Notes under the pieces: model-generated | What the model saw: the letters and a program-made list of their open reading frames with translations, nothing else | What the model was told of the DNA's origin: nothing | Database searches by the model: none | Assembly: GCA_964613585.1 (NCBI GenBank) | Contig: CAZTHL010000017.1 | Location: 1-53,633 of the forward strand | Length of the DNA: 53,633 nucleotides | Origin: CAZTHL01 sp964613585 | Lineage (GTDB): Bacteria > Pseudomonadota > Alphaproteobacteria > DSM-16000 > Inquilinaceae | Direction: 5' to 3' | In this document: positions 8,057-16,168 of the stretch, one piece after another | How the letters are laid out: every line of letters begins with the position of its first letter | Numbering within the stretch: the stretch's first letter is position 1 | Translations under genes and position numbers: made by a program

Positions 8057-9210
8057 TCCCCGGCTCCGGTGCGAGGGGCCGGGGGCGCCGACGGCGGCGG
8101 CTCGCGCGCCGGCTCGGCGAGCTCCGGCGCGGCCTCGATCTGCCGGGGCGTCAGCGTGGTGCCGCGGTAGAAGGGGCTGTTCTTGTACTGCCGGAGGGCG
8201 AAGCGCAGCAGCACCCCGATCACCGCGGCGACCGGCACCGCGATGAGCACGCCGGTGAACCCGAGCAGGCTGCCGCCGGCCATGAGCGCGAAGATCACCC
8301 AGACCGGATGAAGCCGCACCGAGCCGCCGACCATCCGGGGCGTCAGATAGTTGCCCTCAACGGTCTGGCCGAAGATGAAGATGCCGGCCACCACCAGCCA
8401 CATCATCCAGCTGTCGTATTGGAGGACGGCCACGCCGACCGAGATGATGAAGCCGCCGAACCAGCCGACATAGGGGATGAAGGCGAGCAGCCCGGCGACC
8501 AGCCCGACGACGATGGCGAAGTCGAGGCCGACGATGGTCAGCGCCACGGCATAGAAGATGCCGAGGATCAGGCAGACCGAGCCCTGCCCGCGCAGGAAGC
8601 TGGACAGCGTCGCGTCCACCTCGTGGCCCAGCGCCCGGATGGTCGGCGCCGACTGGCGCGGCAGATACTCGTCGATGCTCGCCACCATGCGGTCCCAGTC
8701 CCGCAGCAGGAAGAAGGCGACCGCCGGGGTGACCACGAAGAAGGCGACGATGTCGAAGATCGCGAGCCCCCCGCGCAGCACGCTGCCGACCACCGAGCCG
8801 AGCCAGGACATCATCTGTGCCGCGAAGTCGCCGAACACCGAGTGGAGCTCCTCCAGACCGACCCGCGAGATGCGGCGCTGCGCGCTCTCGATGAGCGGGC
8901 CGAAGGTCTGGCGGAAGCTCTCCTGGTAGCTCGGCCAGGCCTCGACCAGCTGGGCCACCTGGCTGACCATCACCGGCGCCAGGACCAGCAGCAGCGCCAG
9001 GGCCAGCACCAGGAACACGGTCAGGACGATCAGCGCCCCAACGAGCCGCGGCAGGCGCCAGCGCTCCAGGCGGTCGACCAGCGGATCGAGGAAGTAGGCG
9101 ATCGCGGCGCCGGCCAGGAACGGCGCCAGCATGCCGTGCAGGAGCCAGACGATCAGCCCGAACGCCGCCAGGCCGCCGATCCAGAAAAGCACGTGATGCC
9201 TGCGGGTCAC
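8053..9210 (-). CDS. AI-2E/PerM-family permease
   Basis: A 385-residue polytopic membrane protein of the AI-2E transporter (PerM/YhhT/TqsA) family. It has two N-terminal hydrophobic segments, a central amphipathic region (about 75-150) and five or more further membrane segments. Family-typical runs include GLVAGLLAFIPYVGWFGG and VEGNYLTPRMVGGSVRLHP. Members export diverse small molecules or act as Na+/H+ antiporters; no substrate can be assigned. The start is a GTG overlapping the previous stop as GTGA. The C-terminus is a Pro/Ala-rich cytoplasmic tail. Confidence 0.87.
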   Translation of the reverse strand: MTRRHHVLFWIGGLAAFGLIVWLLHGMLAPFLAGAAIAYFLDPLVDRLERWRLPRLVGALIVLTVFLVLALALLLVLAPVMVSQVAQLVEAWPSYQESFRQTFGPLIESAQRRISRVGLEELHSVFGDFAAQMMSWLGSVVGSVLRGGLAIFDIVAFFVVTPAVAFFLLRDWDRMVASIDEYLPRQSAPTIRALGHEVDATLSSFLRGQGSVCLILGIFYAVALTIVGLDFAIVVGLVAGLLAFIPYVGWFGGFIISVGVAVLQYDSWMMWLVVAGIFIFGQTVEGNYLTPRMVGGSVRLHPVWVIFALMAGGSLLGFTGVLIAVPVAAVIGVLLRFALRQYKNSPFYRGTTLTPRQIEAAPELAEPAREPPPSAPPAPRTGAGE

Positions 9211-9773
9211 GGGCGCCGCTCCACCTGCCTCGCGTGCCGCCTCACCCTGTCACCATACAGAAGTCCCGATGCCACCGTGGTCGCGGCCACCACCATGATG
9301 AGCGGCGTCACCAGCACGCCGGCCGCCGGCGCCACCCCGACGGCCGCCAGCGCGCACAGCACCAGCCCCATCTGGGAGGCCGTGCTCAGCTTGCCGAGGG
9401 TGGTCGGCGCGAGGTCGGCCTGCCGCGGCCGGCGCCACAGCAGGAGGCCCGCGGCGCCCAGGATCAGGGCGTCACGCCCGACCACCAGCAGGACGAGCCA
9501 CACCGGCAGCACCGCCTGCCAGGCCAGAGCGGCGAAGGCTCCGGCCGCCAGCAGCTTGTCGGCGACCGGATCGAGCCGGGCCCCGAGGGCCGTCTGGGCG
9601 CCGAGCCGCCGGGCAAGGCCGCCGTCCACCGCGTCCGCCATCCCGGCCAGCAGCACGACCCAGAACGCGGCGTCCAGATCCCCGGCCAGGATCAGGCCGA
9701 TACCGACCGGGGCGAGGCCGAGCCGCGCCAGCGTCACGATGTTCGGCAGATCGGCAATCCGCACGCACCCCAT
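9207..9773 (-). CDS. CDP-alcohol phosphatidyltransferase family protein
   Basis: A 188-residue membrane enzyme with the intact family motif D-x2-D-G-x2-A-R-x8-G-x3-D-x3-D, seen as DAVDGGLARRLG followed by GARLDPVADK at about residues 46-70. Members transfer a phosphatidyl group from CDP-diacylglycerol to an alcohol, as in PgsA, Cls or PssA. Which alcohol is used is not visible; the short length and PgsA-like motif spacing favour a phosphatidylglycerophosphate synthase-like enzyme. It is cotranscribed with the PerM-like permease and hdaA and lies 44 bases after the DUF2066 gene. Confidence 0.88.
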   Translation of the reverse strand: MGCVRIADLPNIVTLARLGLAPVGIGLILAGDLDAAFWVVLLAGMADAVDGGLARRLGAQTALGARLDPVADKLLAAGAFAALAWQAVLPVWLVLLVVGRDALILGAAGLLLWRRPRQADLAPTTLGKLSTASQMGLVLCALAAVGVAPAAGVLVTPLIMVVAATTVASGLLYGDRVRRHARQVERRP

Positions 9774-9817
9774 GGCCCTGCCTCCGGCCCCGCCATGACG
9801 CCGGCGCGCCGGCGCGC

Positions 9818-10948
9818 TCAGAAGCGGCTGCGCAACTCCAGCGCCTCCGTGCCCGGCACCAGGGCCAGCCCCTGACGCGCCAGGAGCGCCTGCAGCTGCT
9901 GCTGGTCGCCCGGGAAGAGGCGCACCACGGCCTCGTTCGGCGCCACCGACAGCACCTCCGCGGTGACGCTCGGCAGCCGCTCGAGCCGGCGCCGTGTGTC
10001 GAACCAGTCGGCGGCCTGCCCGATCGGCACCAGAACGGCCAGACCGGGCTGATCGGCTCCGTCGCCCGCCCCGCCCGGGACGGCCGCCGGGGCCGGCGGG
10101 GCGGCGGCGACCTCCGGCGGCCGCGCGGCGAAGGCGGTGTTCTCGAGGCGATCGGCGGTCTCGTCCACCGCGGCCCGCAGGGTCGCCGGATCATCCGCAT
10201 CGCCCGGCACGGCGAAGACGCTGGTGATCGGGACGACCCCGGCATCGTACACATTGAGCGTGACGTTCAGCGTCCCGCTGGTGCTGTCGGCGATCGCGAC
10301 GGCGGGAACCTCCGCCGCGTAGCGACTGCCCAGCGCCTCCAGCGCCGGCCGGCTACCGGACAGCGCCTCGTCGACGTCGACATCGGCGACATCGGCGAGA
10401 TCGCCGAACGGCACCATGATGGTCACCGAGCGGCCGGCATCGGAGAAGTCCCGCCAGGCCTCGAACCACGGGTTCGGGCTGTCCCACAGGCGGGCTCCGG
10501 CGGCGCCGCGGAAGACCGGCAGCACCATGACCGCGCCGCCGCCGGTCGGCGCGGCGGCAGGCGGCGCGGCGGCGACCCCGCGCTGCTCCAGCAGGGCCTC
10601 CACCCGATCCTGGCGGAAGCTGTAGGTCAGCGTCGCGAGATAACGGCCCGGCCCGGTCCGCTCCTGCTCGACCTGGAAGCCGCGCAGCAGGTCGGCCAGG
10701 GTCTGCTCGTCCAGGGCGCCGGCATCGAGCTCTTGCGGCGGCACGCCCCGGCGCTCGAGCAGCCGGGCCAAAGCCTGGCGCTGGCCCTCGACGAAGGCCC
10801 GCTCCCGCGCCTCGGAGGCCGTGCCGGCCGTCACGTCGACCTCGACGCCGCGCACGGTGAAGGTCTCGCCGCCGCGCGGCTGGGCCGAGGCCGGCCCCCA
10901 GGCGAGCACGGACAGTAGGGCCACGGCCAGAAGGATCGGCACACGCAT
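9818..10948 (-). CDS. DUF2066-containing exported protein
   Basis: A 376-residue protein with a clear Sec signal peptide (MRVPILLAVALLSVLAWGPASA, cleavage after ASA). It then resembles DUF2066, with the family pattern of an FTVRGVEVDVTA opening followed by ARERAFVEGQRQALARLLERR. DUF2066 proteins are periplasmic, of unknown function, and often sit beside hdaA and purM in alphaproteobacteria. I chose the ATG at 10948; a TTG two codons upstream is possible. It is divergent from purM across about 130 bases, which must hold both promoters. Confidence 0.8.
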   Translation of the reverse strand: MRVPILLAVALLSVLAWGPASAQPRGGETFTVRGVEVDVTAGTASEARERAFVEGQRQALARLLERRGVPPQELDAGALDEQTLADLLRGFQVEQERTGPGRYLATLTYSFRQDRVEALLEQRGVAAAPPAAAPTGGGAVMVLPVFRGAAGARLWDSPNPWFEAWRDFSDAGRSVTIMVPFGDLADVADVDVDEALSGSRPALEALGSRYAAEVPAVAIADSTSGTLNVTLNVYDAGVVPITSVFAVPGDADDPATLRAAVDETADRLENTAFAARPPEVAAAPPAPAAVPGGAGDGADQPGLAVLVPIGQAADWFDTRRRLERLPSVTAEVLSVAPNEAVVRLFPGDQQQLQALLARQGLALVPGTEALELRSRF

Positions 10949-11076
10949 TTCCAAGGCAATCCGTTTTGGCTATCGTCCGGGGACACGAGGTCGCGTGGCC
11001 CGGCGCCGGATGGCCGACGACCGGTTCATGGCCTCGAGTCGAGTTATCTCTATAGGGCAAACCCGTCGGGGTCGCC

Positions 11077-12165
11077 ATGTCCAGCCCGCCCCAGCCCCCG
11101 CCCTGGTCCGGCGGCGACGCCTATCGAGCCGCCGGCGTCGACGTGGATGCGGGCAACGCATTCGTCCGCGCGATCGGCCCGCTGGCGCGATCCACCGCCC
11201 GGCCGGGCGCCGCCGGCGAGCTGGGCGGCTTCGGCGCGGTCTTCGACCCGCGCGCCGCCGGCTACCGTGATCCGCTGCTGGTCGCCGCCACCGACGGCGT
11301 CGGCACCAAGCTCAAGCTCGCCGTCGCCACGGGCCGCCATGACACCGTCGGCATCGACCTCGTCGCGATGTGCGTGAACGACCTCGTCGTCCAAGGCGCC
11401 GAGCCCCTGTTCTTCCTCGACTACTTTGCCACCGGCCGGCTCGATGCAAGGGCCGCCCAGGAGGTCCTGGCCGGGATCGCGGCGGGCTGCCGCGCCGCCG
11501 GCTGCGCCCTGATCGGCGGCGAGACCGCGGAGATGCCCGGCCTCTACGCCGCCGGCGACTTCGATCTGGCCGGCTTCGCGGTCGGTGCCTGCGAGCGCGG
11601 CCGCCTGCTGACAGGCGAACGCGTCGCCGACGGCGACGTCCTCCTGGGTCTCGCCTCGACCGGCCTGCATTCGAACGGCTTCTCCCTCATCCGGGCGCTG
11701 CTCGACCGCGGCGGCCTCCCGCTCGACGGCCCCGCCCCGTTCGCGCCGGACCGTCGCCTGGGCGACGCCCTCCTGGAGCCGACCCGGATCTACGTCGCCG
11801 GCCTGCTGCCGCTGATCGCCGAGGGGGCGATCCATGCCCTGGCGCACATCACCGGCGGCGGCCTTCTGGAGAACATCCCGCGGGTGCTGCCGGCCGGCCT
11901 GCGGGCGCGGCTGGACGCGGCGCGCTGGCCGCTGCCGCCGGTCTTTCGATGGGCGCGCGGGGCCGGCTCGCTCAACGACCACGAACTCGCCCGCACGTTC
12001 AACTGCGGGATCGGCATGACGGCGGTGGTGCCGGCGGCCCGCGCCGAGGCCGTCGCGGGCGCGCTCGCCGACGCCGGCGAGACGGTCTTCACCATCGGCC
12101 GCGTCGAGACCGGCGGGCCGCCGCGGGTCGTCATCGACGGGAGCGCGGCGGCATGGGCCGGATGA
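11077..12165 (+). CDS. purM: Phosphoribosylformylglycinamidine cyclo-ligase (AIR synthetase)
   Basis: A 362-residue PurM that closes FGAM to AIR with ATP in purine synthesis. Family motifs include the N-terminal YRAAGVDVDAGN, the substrate loop ATDGVGTKLKLA, the segment DLVAMCVNDLVVQGAEPLFFLDY, the metal-binding IGGETAEMPGLY and HITGGGLLENIPR. Length is normal (about 345-360). It opens the purM-purN operon; its TGA overlaps the purN ATG as ATGA, so the two are coupled. The divergent DUF2066 gene lies upstream. Confidence 0.96.
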   Translation: MSSPPQPPPWSGGDAYRAAGVDVDAGNAFVRAIGPLARSTARPGAAGELGGFGAVFDPRAAGYRDPLLVAATDGVGTKLKLAVATGRHDTVGIDLVAMCVNDLVVQGAEPLFFLDYFATGRLDARAAQEVLAGIAAGCRAAGCALIGGETAEMPGLYAAGDFDLAGFAVGACERGRLLTGERVADGDVLLGLASTGLHSNGFSLIRALLDRGGLPLDGPAPFAPDRRLGDALLEPTRIYVAGLLPLIAEGAIHALAHITGGGLLENIPRVLPAGLRARLDAARWPLPPVFRWARGAGSLNDHELARTFNCGIGMTAVVPAARAEAVAGALADAGETVFTIGRVETGGPPRVVIDGSAAAWAG

Positions 12166-12809
12166 GAGCGGCGGTGCTGATCTCCGGCCGCGGCAGCAAC
12201 CTGAAGGCGCTGCTGGACGCCTGCGCCGGGCCGGGCTTCCCGGCCGAGATCGTCACCGTGCTGTCGGACAGCCCGGCCGCCGGCGGGCTCGCCTTCGCCC
12301 GCGAGGCCGGCGTGCCGGCCACGGTCATCGCCCGCGACGATTTCAGCGACCGCGCCGGATTCGAGTCCGCCCTCGACACGGCGGCGGCAGCGGCCGCCGC
12401 CGAGGTCCTCTGCCTGGCCGGGTTCATGCGGCTGCTCGGGGCACCCTTCCTGGACCGCTGGCCCGACCGGGTGATCAACATCCACCCCTCGCTGCTGCCC
12501 GCGTTCCGCGGTCTCGACACCCACGCCCGGGTTCTGGCGGCCGGCGCCCGGATCACCGGCTGCACCGTGCATTTCGTGCGGCCGGCCATGGACGCGGGCC
12601 CGATCATCATCCAGGCGGCGGTGCCCGTGCTGCCGACGGACGACGCCGGGACCCTGGCCGCGCGGGTGCTGACCGCCGAGCATCGCTGCTTTCCGACCGC
12701 CTTGCGCTGGCTTGCCGAGGGGCGCCTGCGGATCGACGACGAGCGCGTGGCCGTGGCCGGAGCCGAGCCGATGCCCAGCCCGGGGATGCTCGTGTCGCCT
12801 GGGTGCTGA
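12162..12809 (+). CDS. purN: Phosphoribosylglycinamide formyltransferase
   Basis: A 215-residue PurN that transfers a formyl group from 10-formyl-THF to GAR, two steps before PurM in the pathway. Visible motifs are the phosphate-binding ISGRGSNLKALLDA at the N-terminus, the catalytic NIHPSLLPAF (Asn and His) and the Asp-containing VRPAMDAGPII. The ATG at 12162 overlaps the purM stop (ATGA); a second in-frame ATG at 12153 would add three residues. Length is typical. Confidence 0.95.
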   Translation: MRAAVLISGRGSNLKALLDACAGPGFPAEIVTVLSDSPAAGGLAFAREAGVPATVIARDDFSDRAGFESALDTAAAAAAAEVLCLAGFMRLLGAPFLDRWPDRVINIHPSLLPAFRGLDTHARVLAAGARITGCTVHFVRPAMDAGPIIIQAAVPVLPTDDAGTLAARVLTAEHRCFPTALRWLAEGRLRIDDERVAVAGAEPMPSPGMLVSPGC

Positions 12810-12838
12810 GGCGGCGGCGGCCGTGCGACGGAAATCGC

Positions 12839-12866
12839 TTGTCAATCAAGCCGGGGGATTTTAACT
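12839..12866 (+). promoter_or_regulatory. Candidate sigma70-type promoter for small oxidase subunit
   Basis: A TTGTCA hexamer (12839-12844), a 16-base spacer and TTAACT (12861-12866) lie in a short AT-richer patch between purN and the small aa3 subunit gene. Each hexamer is a partial match to the consensus (5 of 6 and 4 of 6). Spacing and position are right for driving the downstream gene, about 34 bases before its ATG. Confidence 0.35.
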
Positions 12867-12899
12867 GTCGGTCATCGCGAAATGAGGCGGGGCAGGGGA

Positions 12900-13043
12900 A
12901 TGGCGGTCAACGACCGGCCCTCAGAGGAAGAGGAACTGATCGCCTCGAAGCGCGAGATGTGGTCGGGCTTCCTGCGGTTCAGCACCTACAGCATCGTCGG
13001 CATCGCACTCCTGCTGATCCTGCTCGCCATCTTCCTGCTCTAG
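12900..13043 (+). CDS. aa3-type cytochrome c oxidase subunit IV
   Basis: A 47-residue single-span membrane protein. A short acidic N-terminus (PSEEEELIASKREMW) leads to WSGFLRFSTYSIVG and a hydrophobic helix ending IALLLILLAIFLL. This matches the small bacterial aa3 oxidase subunit IV (COX4_pro_2 type), which associates with the core of the proton-pumping oxidase. A purine-rich ribosome site (GAGGCGGGGCAGGGG) precedes the ATG. The other oxidase genes are not in this window. The TAG stop (13041-13043) ends on the first base of the IS5-type terminal repeat, so the native 3' end may have been changed by that insertion. Confidence 0.75.
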   Translation: MAVNDRPSEEEELIASKREMWSGFLRFSTYSIVGIALLLILLAIFLL

Positions 13044-13360
13044 GGTCTGTTGAGACTCACGAATTCATGGGAGTTCGAATCAGGACTCCATACGCGGCCT
13101 GAGTGTAATTCAAGCTTCGGATGGAACGATCCGTACTCACAGACGCCCAGTGGGCGAAGCCAGTGGGCGAAGCCAGTGGGCGAAGATGGAAAGATCGGTG
13201 CCCTCACCAACGCCCTTGGCACCCTCGTTCGCTTCGCGCTTCTGCCGGGCCATCGCTACGACACCCGGGGGCGTGCCGCCTCTGATTGACGGCCTCAGCG
13301 TCGAGGCGCTGATCGCCGACAAGGCCTTCGACAGCAACAGCGATGAATCTCAACAGACCC
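13043..13360 (+). mobile_element. Decayed IS5-family element (internally deleted)
   Basis: A 318-base element bounded by terminal inverted repeats: GGGTCTGTTGAGACTCA at 13043-13059 and the complement of GGGTCTGTTGAGATTCA at 13344-13360, matching 16 of 17. These ends and the residual protein are of the IS5 (IS427-like) kind. A full element would be about 800-850 bases, so more than half is missing. TA precedes the left end but CG follows the right end, so no target duplication survives. It sits exactly between the oxidase subunit stop and a dispersed palindromic repeat. Confidence 0.8.
13121..13345 (+). pseudogene. IS5-family transposase remnant
   Basis: Reading from ATG 13121 gives MERSVLTDAQWAK, the usual IS5 transposase N-terminus. 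A 13-base unit is then present three times in tandem (13147-13185). After a large deletion the frame carries LTNALGTLVRFALLPGHRYDT, then a frameshift, then GVPPLIDGLSVEALIADKAFDS. The middle of the transposase and all of the C-terminal DDE region are gone, so it cannot be active. Confidence 0.8.
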
Positions 13361-13361
13361 C

Positions 13362-13403
13362 GGAGCGTTTCCGCGTAACGTGGAATCGGCACCGATGCCA
13401 CCT
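13362..13403. repeat. Dispersed palindromic repeat, truncated (copy B)
   Basis: GAGCGTTTCCGCGTAACG followed by TGGAATCGGCACCGATGCCACCT is the reverse complement of the short repeat at 7261-7322, but the far arm is missing. It directly abuts the right end of the IS5 remnant, which suggests the IS went into the CTAG-like edge of an existing repeat placed after the oxidase subunit gene. Confidence 0.65.
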
Positions 13404-13640
13404 AACCCCGCAATGGCTTCAGGCTAACCGCAATGGCTCCAGGCGCGGTCACGGCCTCCGGGGATCGGCGCCACCGGCCCGGGGTCGAGCCTTGCACGGA
13501 GAGCGCTCGACCGGCGCGCGTCCATGACCCGCCCGCCTGCGCGGCCTCGATGCCATGCGCCGAAGGGGCCCTGTGCCGAAGGGGCCCTGTGCCGAAGGAG
13601 GTGAGTGTCCGGCCGGGGGACCCGGCCGGGCCTCGGGCGG
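13404..13640. other. Non-coding stretch with short tandem repeats
   Basis: No gene is seen. There is a near-duplicate of about 20 bases (CCGCAATGGCTTCAGGCTAA at 13408-13427, then a diverged copy to 13445) and a 16-base unit GCCGAAGGGGCCCTGT present about 2.5 times at 13559-13599. Both look like replication-slippage duplications downstream of ndk. Confidence 0.6.
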
Positions 13641-14063
13641 TCAGCCGACGATGTCGATCTCGGAGAAGAAGAAGGCGATCTCCCGCGCCGCCGTCTCCGG
13701 GGCGTCCGACCCATGCACGGAGTTGGCCTCGATCGATTCCGCAAAGTCTTTGCGGATCGTGCCCGGCTCGGCGTTGGCCGGGTTGGTCGCGCCCATCACC
13801 TCCCGGTTCAGGTTGATGGCGTTCTCGGCCTCGAGCACCTGCACCACGACCGGTCCGGAGGTCATGAAGGTGCACAGGTCGTTGTAGAAGGCCCGCTCGG
13901 CATGCACCGCGTAGAACTGCTCCGCCTGCTTGCGGGACAGCTGGATGCGCCGCTGCGCGACGATGCGCAAACCGCGCTCCTCGAAACGGGCATTGATCTT
14001 GCCGGTGAGGTTGCGGCGGGTCGCGTCGGGCTTGATGATCGACAGCGTCCGTTCGACAGCCAT
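13641..14063 (-). CDS. ndk: Nucleoside diphosphate kinase
   Basis: A 140-residue NDK that equalises NTP/dNTP pools through a phosphohistidine. The N-terminal ERTLSIIKPDATRRNLTG and the active-site NSVHGSDAPETA, with the phosphorylated His, are intact. Length is standard for the bacterial enzyme. An AAGGAC ribosome site precedes the ATG and a good sigma70-type promoter lies upstream. It is divergent from the ABC-F gene and monocistronic. Confidence 0.96.
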   Translation of the reverse strand: MAVERTLSIIKPDATRRNLTGKINARFEERGLRIVAQRRIQLSRKQAEQFYAVHAERAFYNDLCTFMTSGPVVVQVLEAENAINLNREVMGATNPANAEPGTIRKDFAESIEANSVHGSDAPETAAREIAFFFSEIDIVG

Positions 14064-14102
14064 GACGGAGGTCCTTCACCATCGGTGCGAGGAAGACGCG
14101 GC

Positions 14103-14131
14103 GTTATAATCGGGCCGACCCGCCGGGGCAA
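14103..14131 (-). promoter_or_regulatory. Candidate sigma70 promoter for ndk
   Basis: Read on the minus strand, TTGCCC (14131-14126), a 17-base spacer and TATAAC (14108-14103). The -10 matches five of six consensus bases and the -35 four of six, at the optimal spacing. It would give a leader of about 30 bases before the ndk ATG at 14063. The plus strand reads TATAAT at 14105-14110, so the same patch could also serve the divergent ABC-F gene, but no good -35 is seen for it. Confidence 0.5.
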
Positions 14132-14192
14132 CCGGCGCACGCCGCCCGCGGATGCCGCCCCCGCACCGAAGACCGGCTGGGAATCGGGCGCT

Positions 14193-16109
14193 ATGCTGCA
14201 GATCAAGGATTTGACCTTTCGGCGGGGCGAGCGGGTGCTGCTGCACAACGCGACGGCCCAGGTGCCGCAGCGTCACAAGATCGGGCTTGTCGGCCCCAAC
14301 GGCACCGGCAAGACGACCCTGCTCCGGCTGATCGCGGGTGAGCTCCAGCCCGATGCCGGCTGGATCGCCGTGCCTTCCTCATGGCGCGTGGCCACGGTCG
14401 CCCAGGACGCGCCGGACGACGAGACCAGCCTGCTCGACACGGTGGTGGCGGCGGACCGGGAGCGCGGCGCGCTGCTGCGCGAGGCCGAGAGCGCCACCGA
14501 GCCCGAGCGGATCGCCGAGATCCACACGCGCCTCGCCGACATCGACGCGCATGCCGCGCCGGCGCGGGCAGCCGCCGTGCTGTCGGGCCTCGGCTTCGAC
14601 GAAGCGGCGCAGGAACGGCCGTGCCGGGCGCTGTCCGGCGGCATGCGCATGCGTGTGGCGCTGGCCGCGGTGCTGTTCCTCAAGCCCGAGCTCCTGCTCC
14701 TGGACGAGCCGACGAACCATCTCGACCTCGAGGCGTCGCTCTGGCTGGAGAGCTACCTCAGGGACTATCCCCATACCGTGCTCATCGTCAGCCATGACCG
14801 GGGGCTGCTCAACCGTGTGGTCGACACGACCCTGCACCTCGATCAGGGAAAGCTGGTCGTCTATGCCGGCGGCTATGACCAGTTCGAGCGGACCCGCCGG
14901 CTCAAGCTGGCGCATCTGCATGCCCTGCAGGCCAGGCAGGACGCCCAGCGCAAGCACCTGCAGGCCTTCGTCGACCGCTTCCGCTACAAGGCAAGCAAGG
15001 CGCGCCAAGCGCAAAGCCGCCTCAAGGCGATCGCCCGGATGGAGCCGATCCTGTCGGTCGTCGAGGAGCGGACGCCCAGCTTCCAGTTCCCCGAGCCCGA
15101 GCCCCTGTCGCCGCCGCTGATCACGCTCGAGGAGGGCTCGGTGGGCTACGGCGATCGGCCGGTGCTGACCCGGCTCGACCTGCGCCTCGACCACGAGGAC
15201 CGCATCGCGCTGCTGGGCGCCAACGGCAACGGCAAGTCGACCCTCGCCCGGCTGCTCGCCGGCCGCCTGCGGCCGATGGCCGGCACGCTGCGGCGCTCCG
15301 CGAAGCTGAGGGTCGGCTACTTCGCGCAGCACCAGGCCGAGGAGCTCGAACTCGCCCGGACCGCGCTGGAGGAGGCGCAGGCCCGAATGCCGCGCGCCAC
15401 CGAGGAGAAGATCCGCGCCCATCTGGGACGGTTCGGCTTCACCGCGGCCAAGGCCGAGACGCCCGTCGGCAGCCTGTCCGGGGGCGAGAAGGCGCGCCTG
15501 CTGCTGGCGATGATGAGCCGCGAGGCGCCGCACATCCTCTTGCTCGACGAGCCGACCAACCACCTCGACGTCGACAGCCGCCAGGCGCTGATCCAGGCGG
15601 TGAACGACTTCGCCGGGGCGGTGGTGCTGATCACGCACGACCCGCATCTCATCGAGCTGACGGCCGATCGGCTGTGGCTGGTCGCCGAGGGCACCTGCCG
15701 GCCCTTCGACGGGGATCTGGCCGACTACCGTCGCCATCTGGACGAGCAGCGACGCTCGGAGCGTCAGGCGAGCCGGACGGCCAAGGGGGAGCGCAAGGGG
15801 GCCGGCACGGCATCCAGCCGGCGCGATCAGCGGCGGGCCGCCGCCGAGACCCGCGCCACCCTGGCGCCGCTGCGGCGGGAGGCCGCCGATGCCGAGCGGC
15901 AGATGGCACGGCTCGAGCGCGAGAAGGAGCGGATCGAGCAGTGCCTTGCCGATCCAACCCTGTACAGCGGACCGCCCGAGCGGCTGACCGAGGCCCAGAT
16001 CGCCCTCCACGAGGTGCAGTCCCGTCTGGCCGAGCAGGAGGAGCGATGGCTCGTGGCCCAGGAGCGCCTCGAGCAGGCCGATGGCGTCGGTGCCGACGGG
16101 GCGGCCTGA
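14193..16109 (+). CDS. ABC-F family ATP-binding protein
   Basis: A 638-residue soluble protein with two ABC ATPase domains and no membrane segments. Domain 1 has Walker A GPNGTGKTT (34-42), signature LSGGMRMRVALA and Walker B LLLLDEPTNHLDLEAS. Domain 2 has GANGNGKST, signature LSGGEKARLLLA and LLLDEPTNHLDVDS. A helical, basic linker (RYKASKARQAQSRLKAI) joins them, and the C-terminal 100 residues form a charged coiled coil. This is the ABC-F layout (Uup/YheS-like) of translation factors acting at the ribosomal E site; the exact subfamily is not certain. The ATG at 14193 directly precedes the first domain. Confidence 0.93.
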   Translation: MLQIKDLTFRRGERVLLHNATAQVPQRHKIGLVGPNGTGKTTLLRLIAGELQPDAGWIAVPSSWRVATVAQDAPDDETSLLDTVVAADRERGALLREAESATEPERIAEIHTRLADIDAHAAPARAAAVLSGLGFDEAAQERPCRALSGGMRMRVALAAVLFLKPELLLLDEPTNHLDLEASLWLESYLRDYPHTVLIVSHDRGLLNRVVDTTLHLDQGKLVVYAGGYDQFERTRRLKLAHLHALQARQDAQRKHLQAFVDRFRYKASKARQAQSRLKAIARMEPILSVVEERTPSFQFPEPEPLSPPLITLEEGSVGYGDRPVLTRLDLRLDHEDRIALLGANGNGKSTLARLLAGRLRPMAGTLRRSAKLRVGYFAQHQAEELELARTALEEAQARMPRATEEKIRAHLGRFGFTAAKAETPVGSLSGGEKARLLLAMMSREAPHILLLDEPTNHLDVDSRQALIQAVNDFAGAVVLITHDPHLIELTADRLWLVAEGTCRPFDGDLADYRRHLDEQRRSERQASRTAKGERKGAGTASSRRDQRRAAAETRATLAPLRREAADAERQMARLEREKERIEQCLADPTLYSGPPERLTEAQIALHEVQSRLAEQEERWLVAQERLEQADGVGADGAA

Positions 16110-16118
16110 CGCCGGCCA

Positions 16119-16168
16119 GGGCGTTTCCGCCCGACCCGGGATCGCCGATCCAGGCGGAAACGGGCTAG
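16119..16168. repeat. Dispersed palindromic repeat, shortened (copy C)
   Basis: GGGCGTTTCCGCCC at the left and GGCGGAAACGGGCTAG at the right form a hairpin between the convergent ABC-F and glycosyltransferase genes. The terminal CTAG gives the TAG stop of the minus-strand glycosyltransferase (16165-16167). It may act as a bidirectional terminator. Confidence 0.6.

Noticed and set aside
13559..13599. 16-base repeat downstream of ndk as a terminator or regulatory array
   Set aside because: Only about 2.5 copies, GGGGCCC is only locally palindromic, and no T-run follows; more likely slippage.
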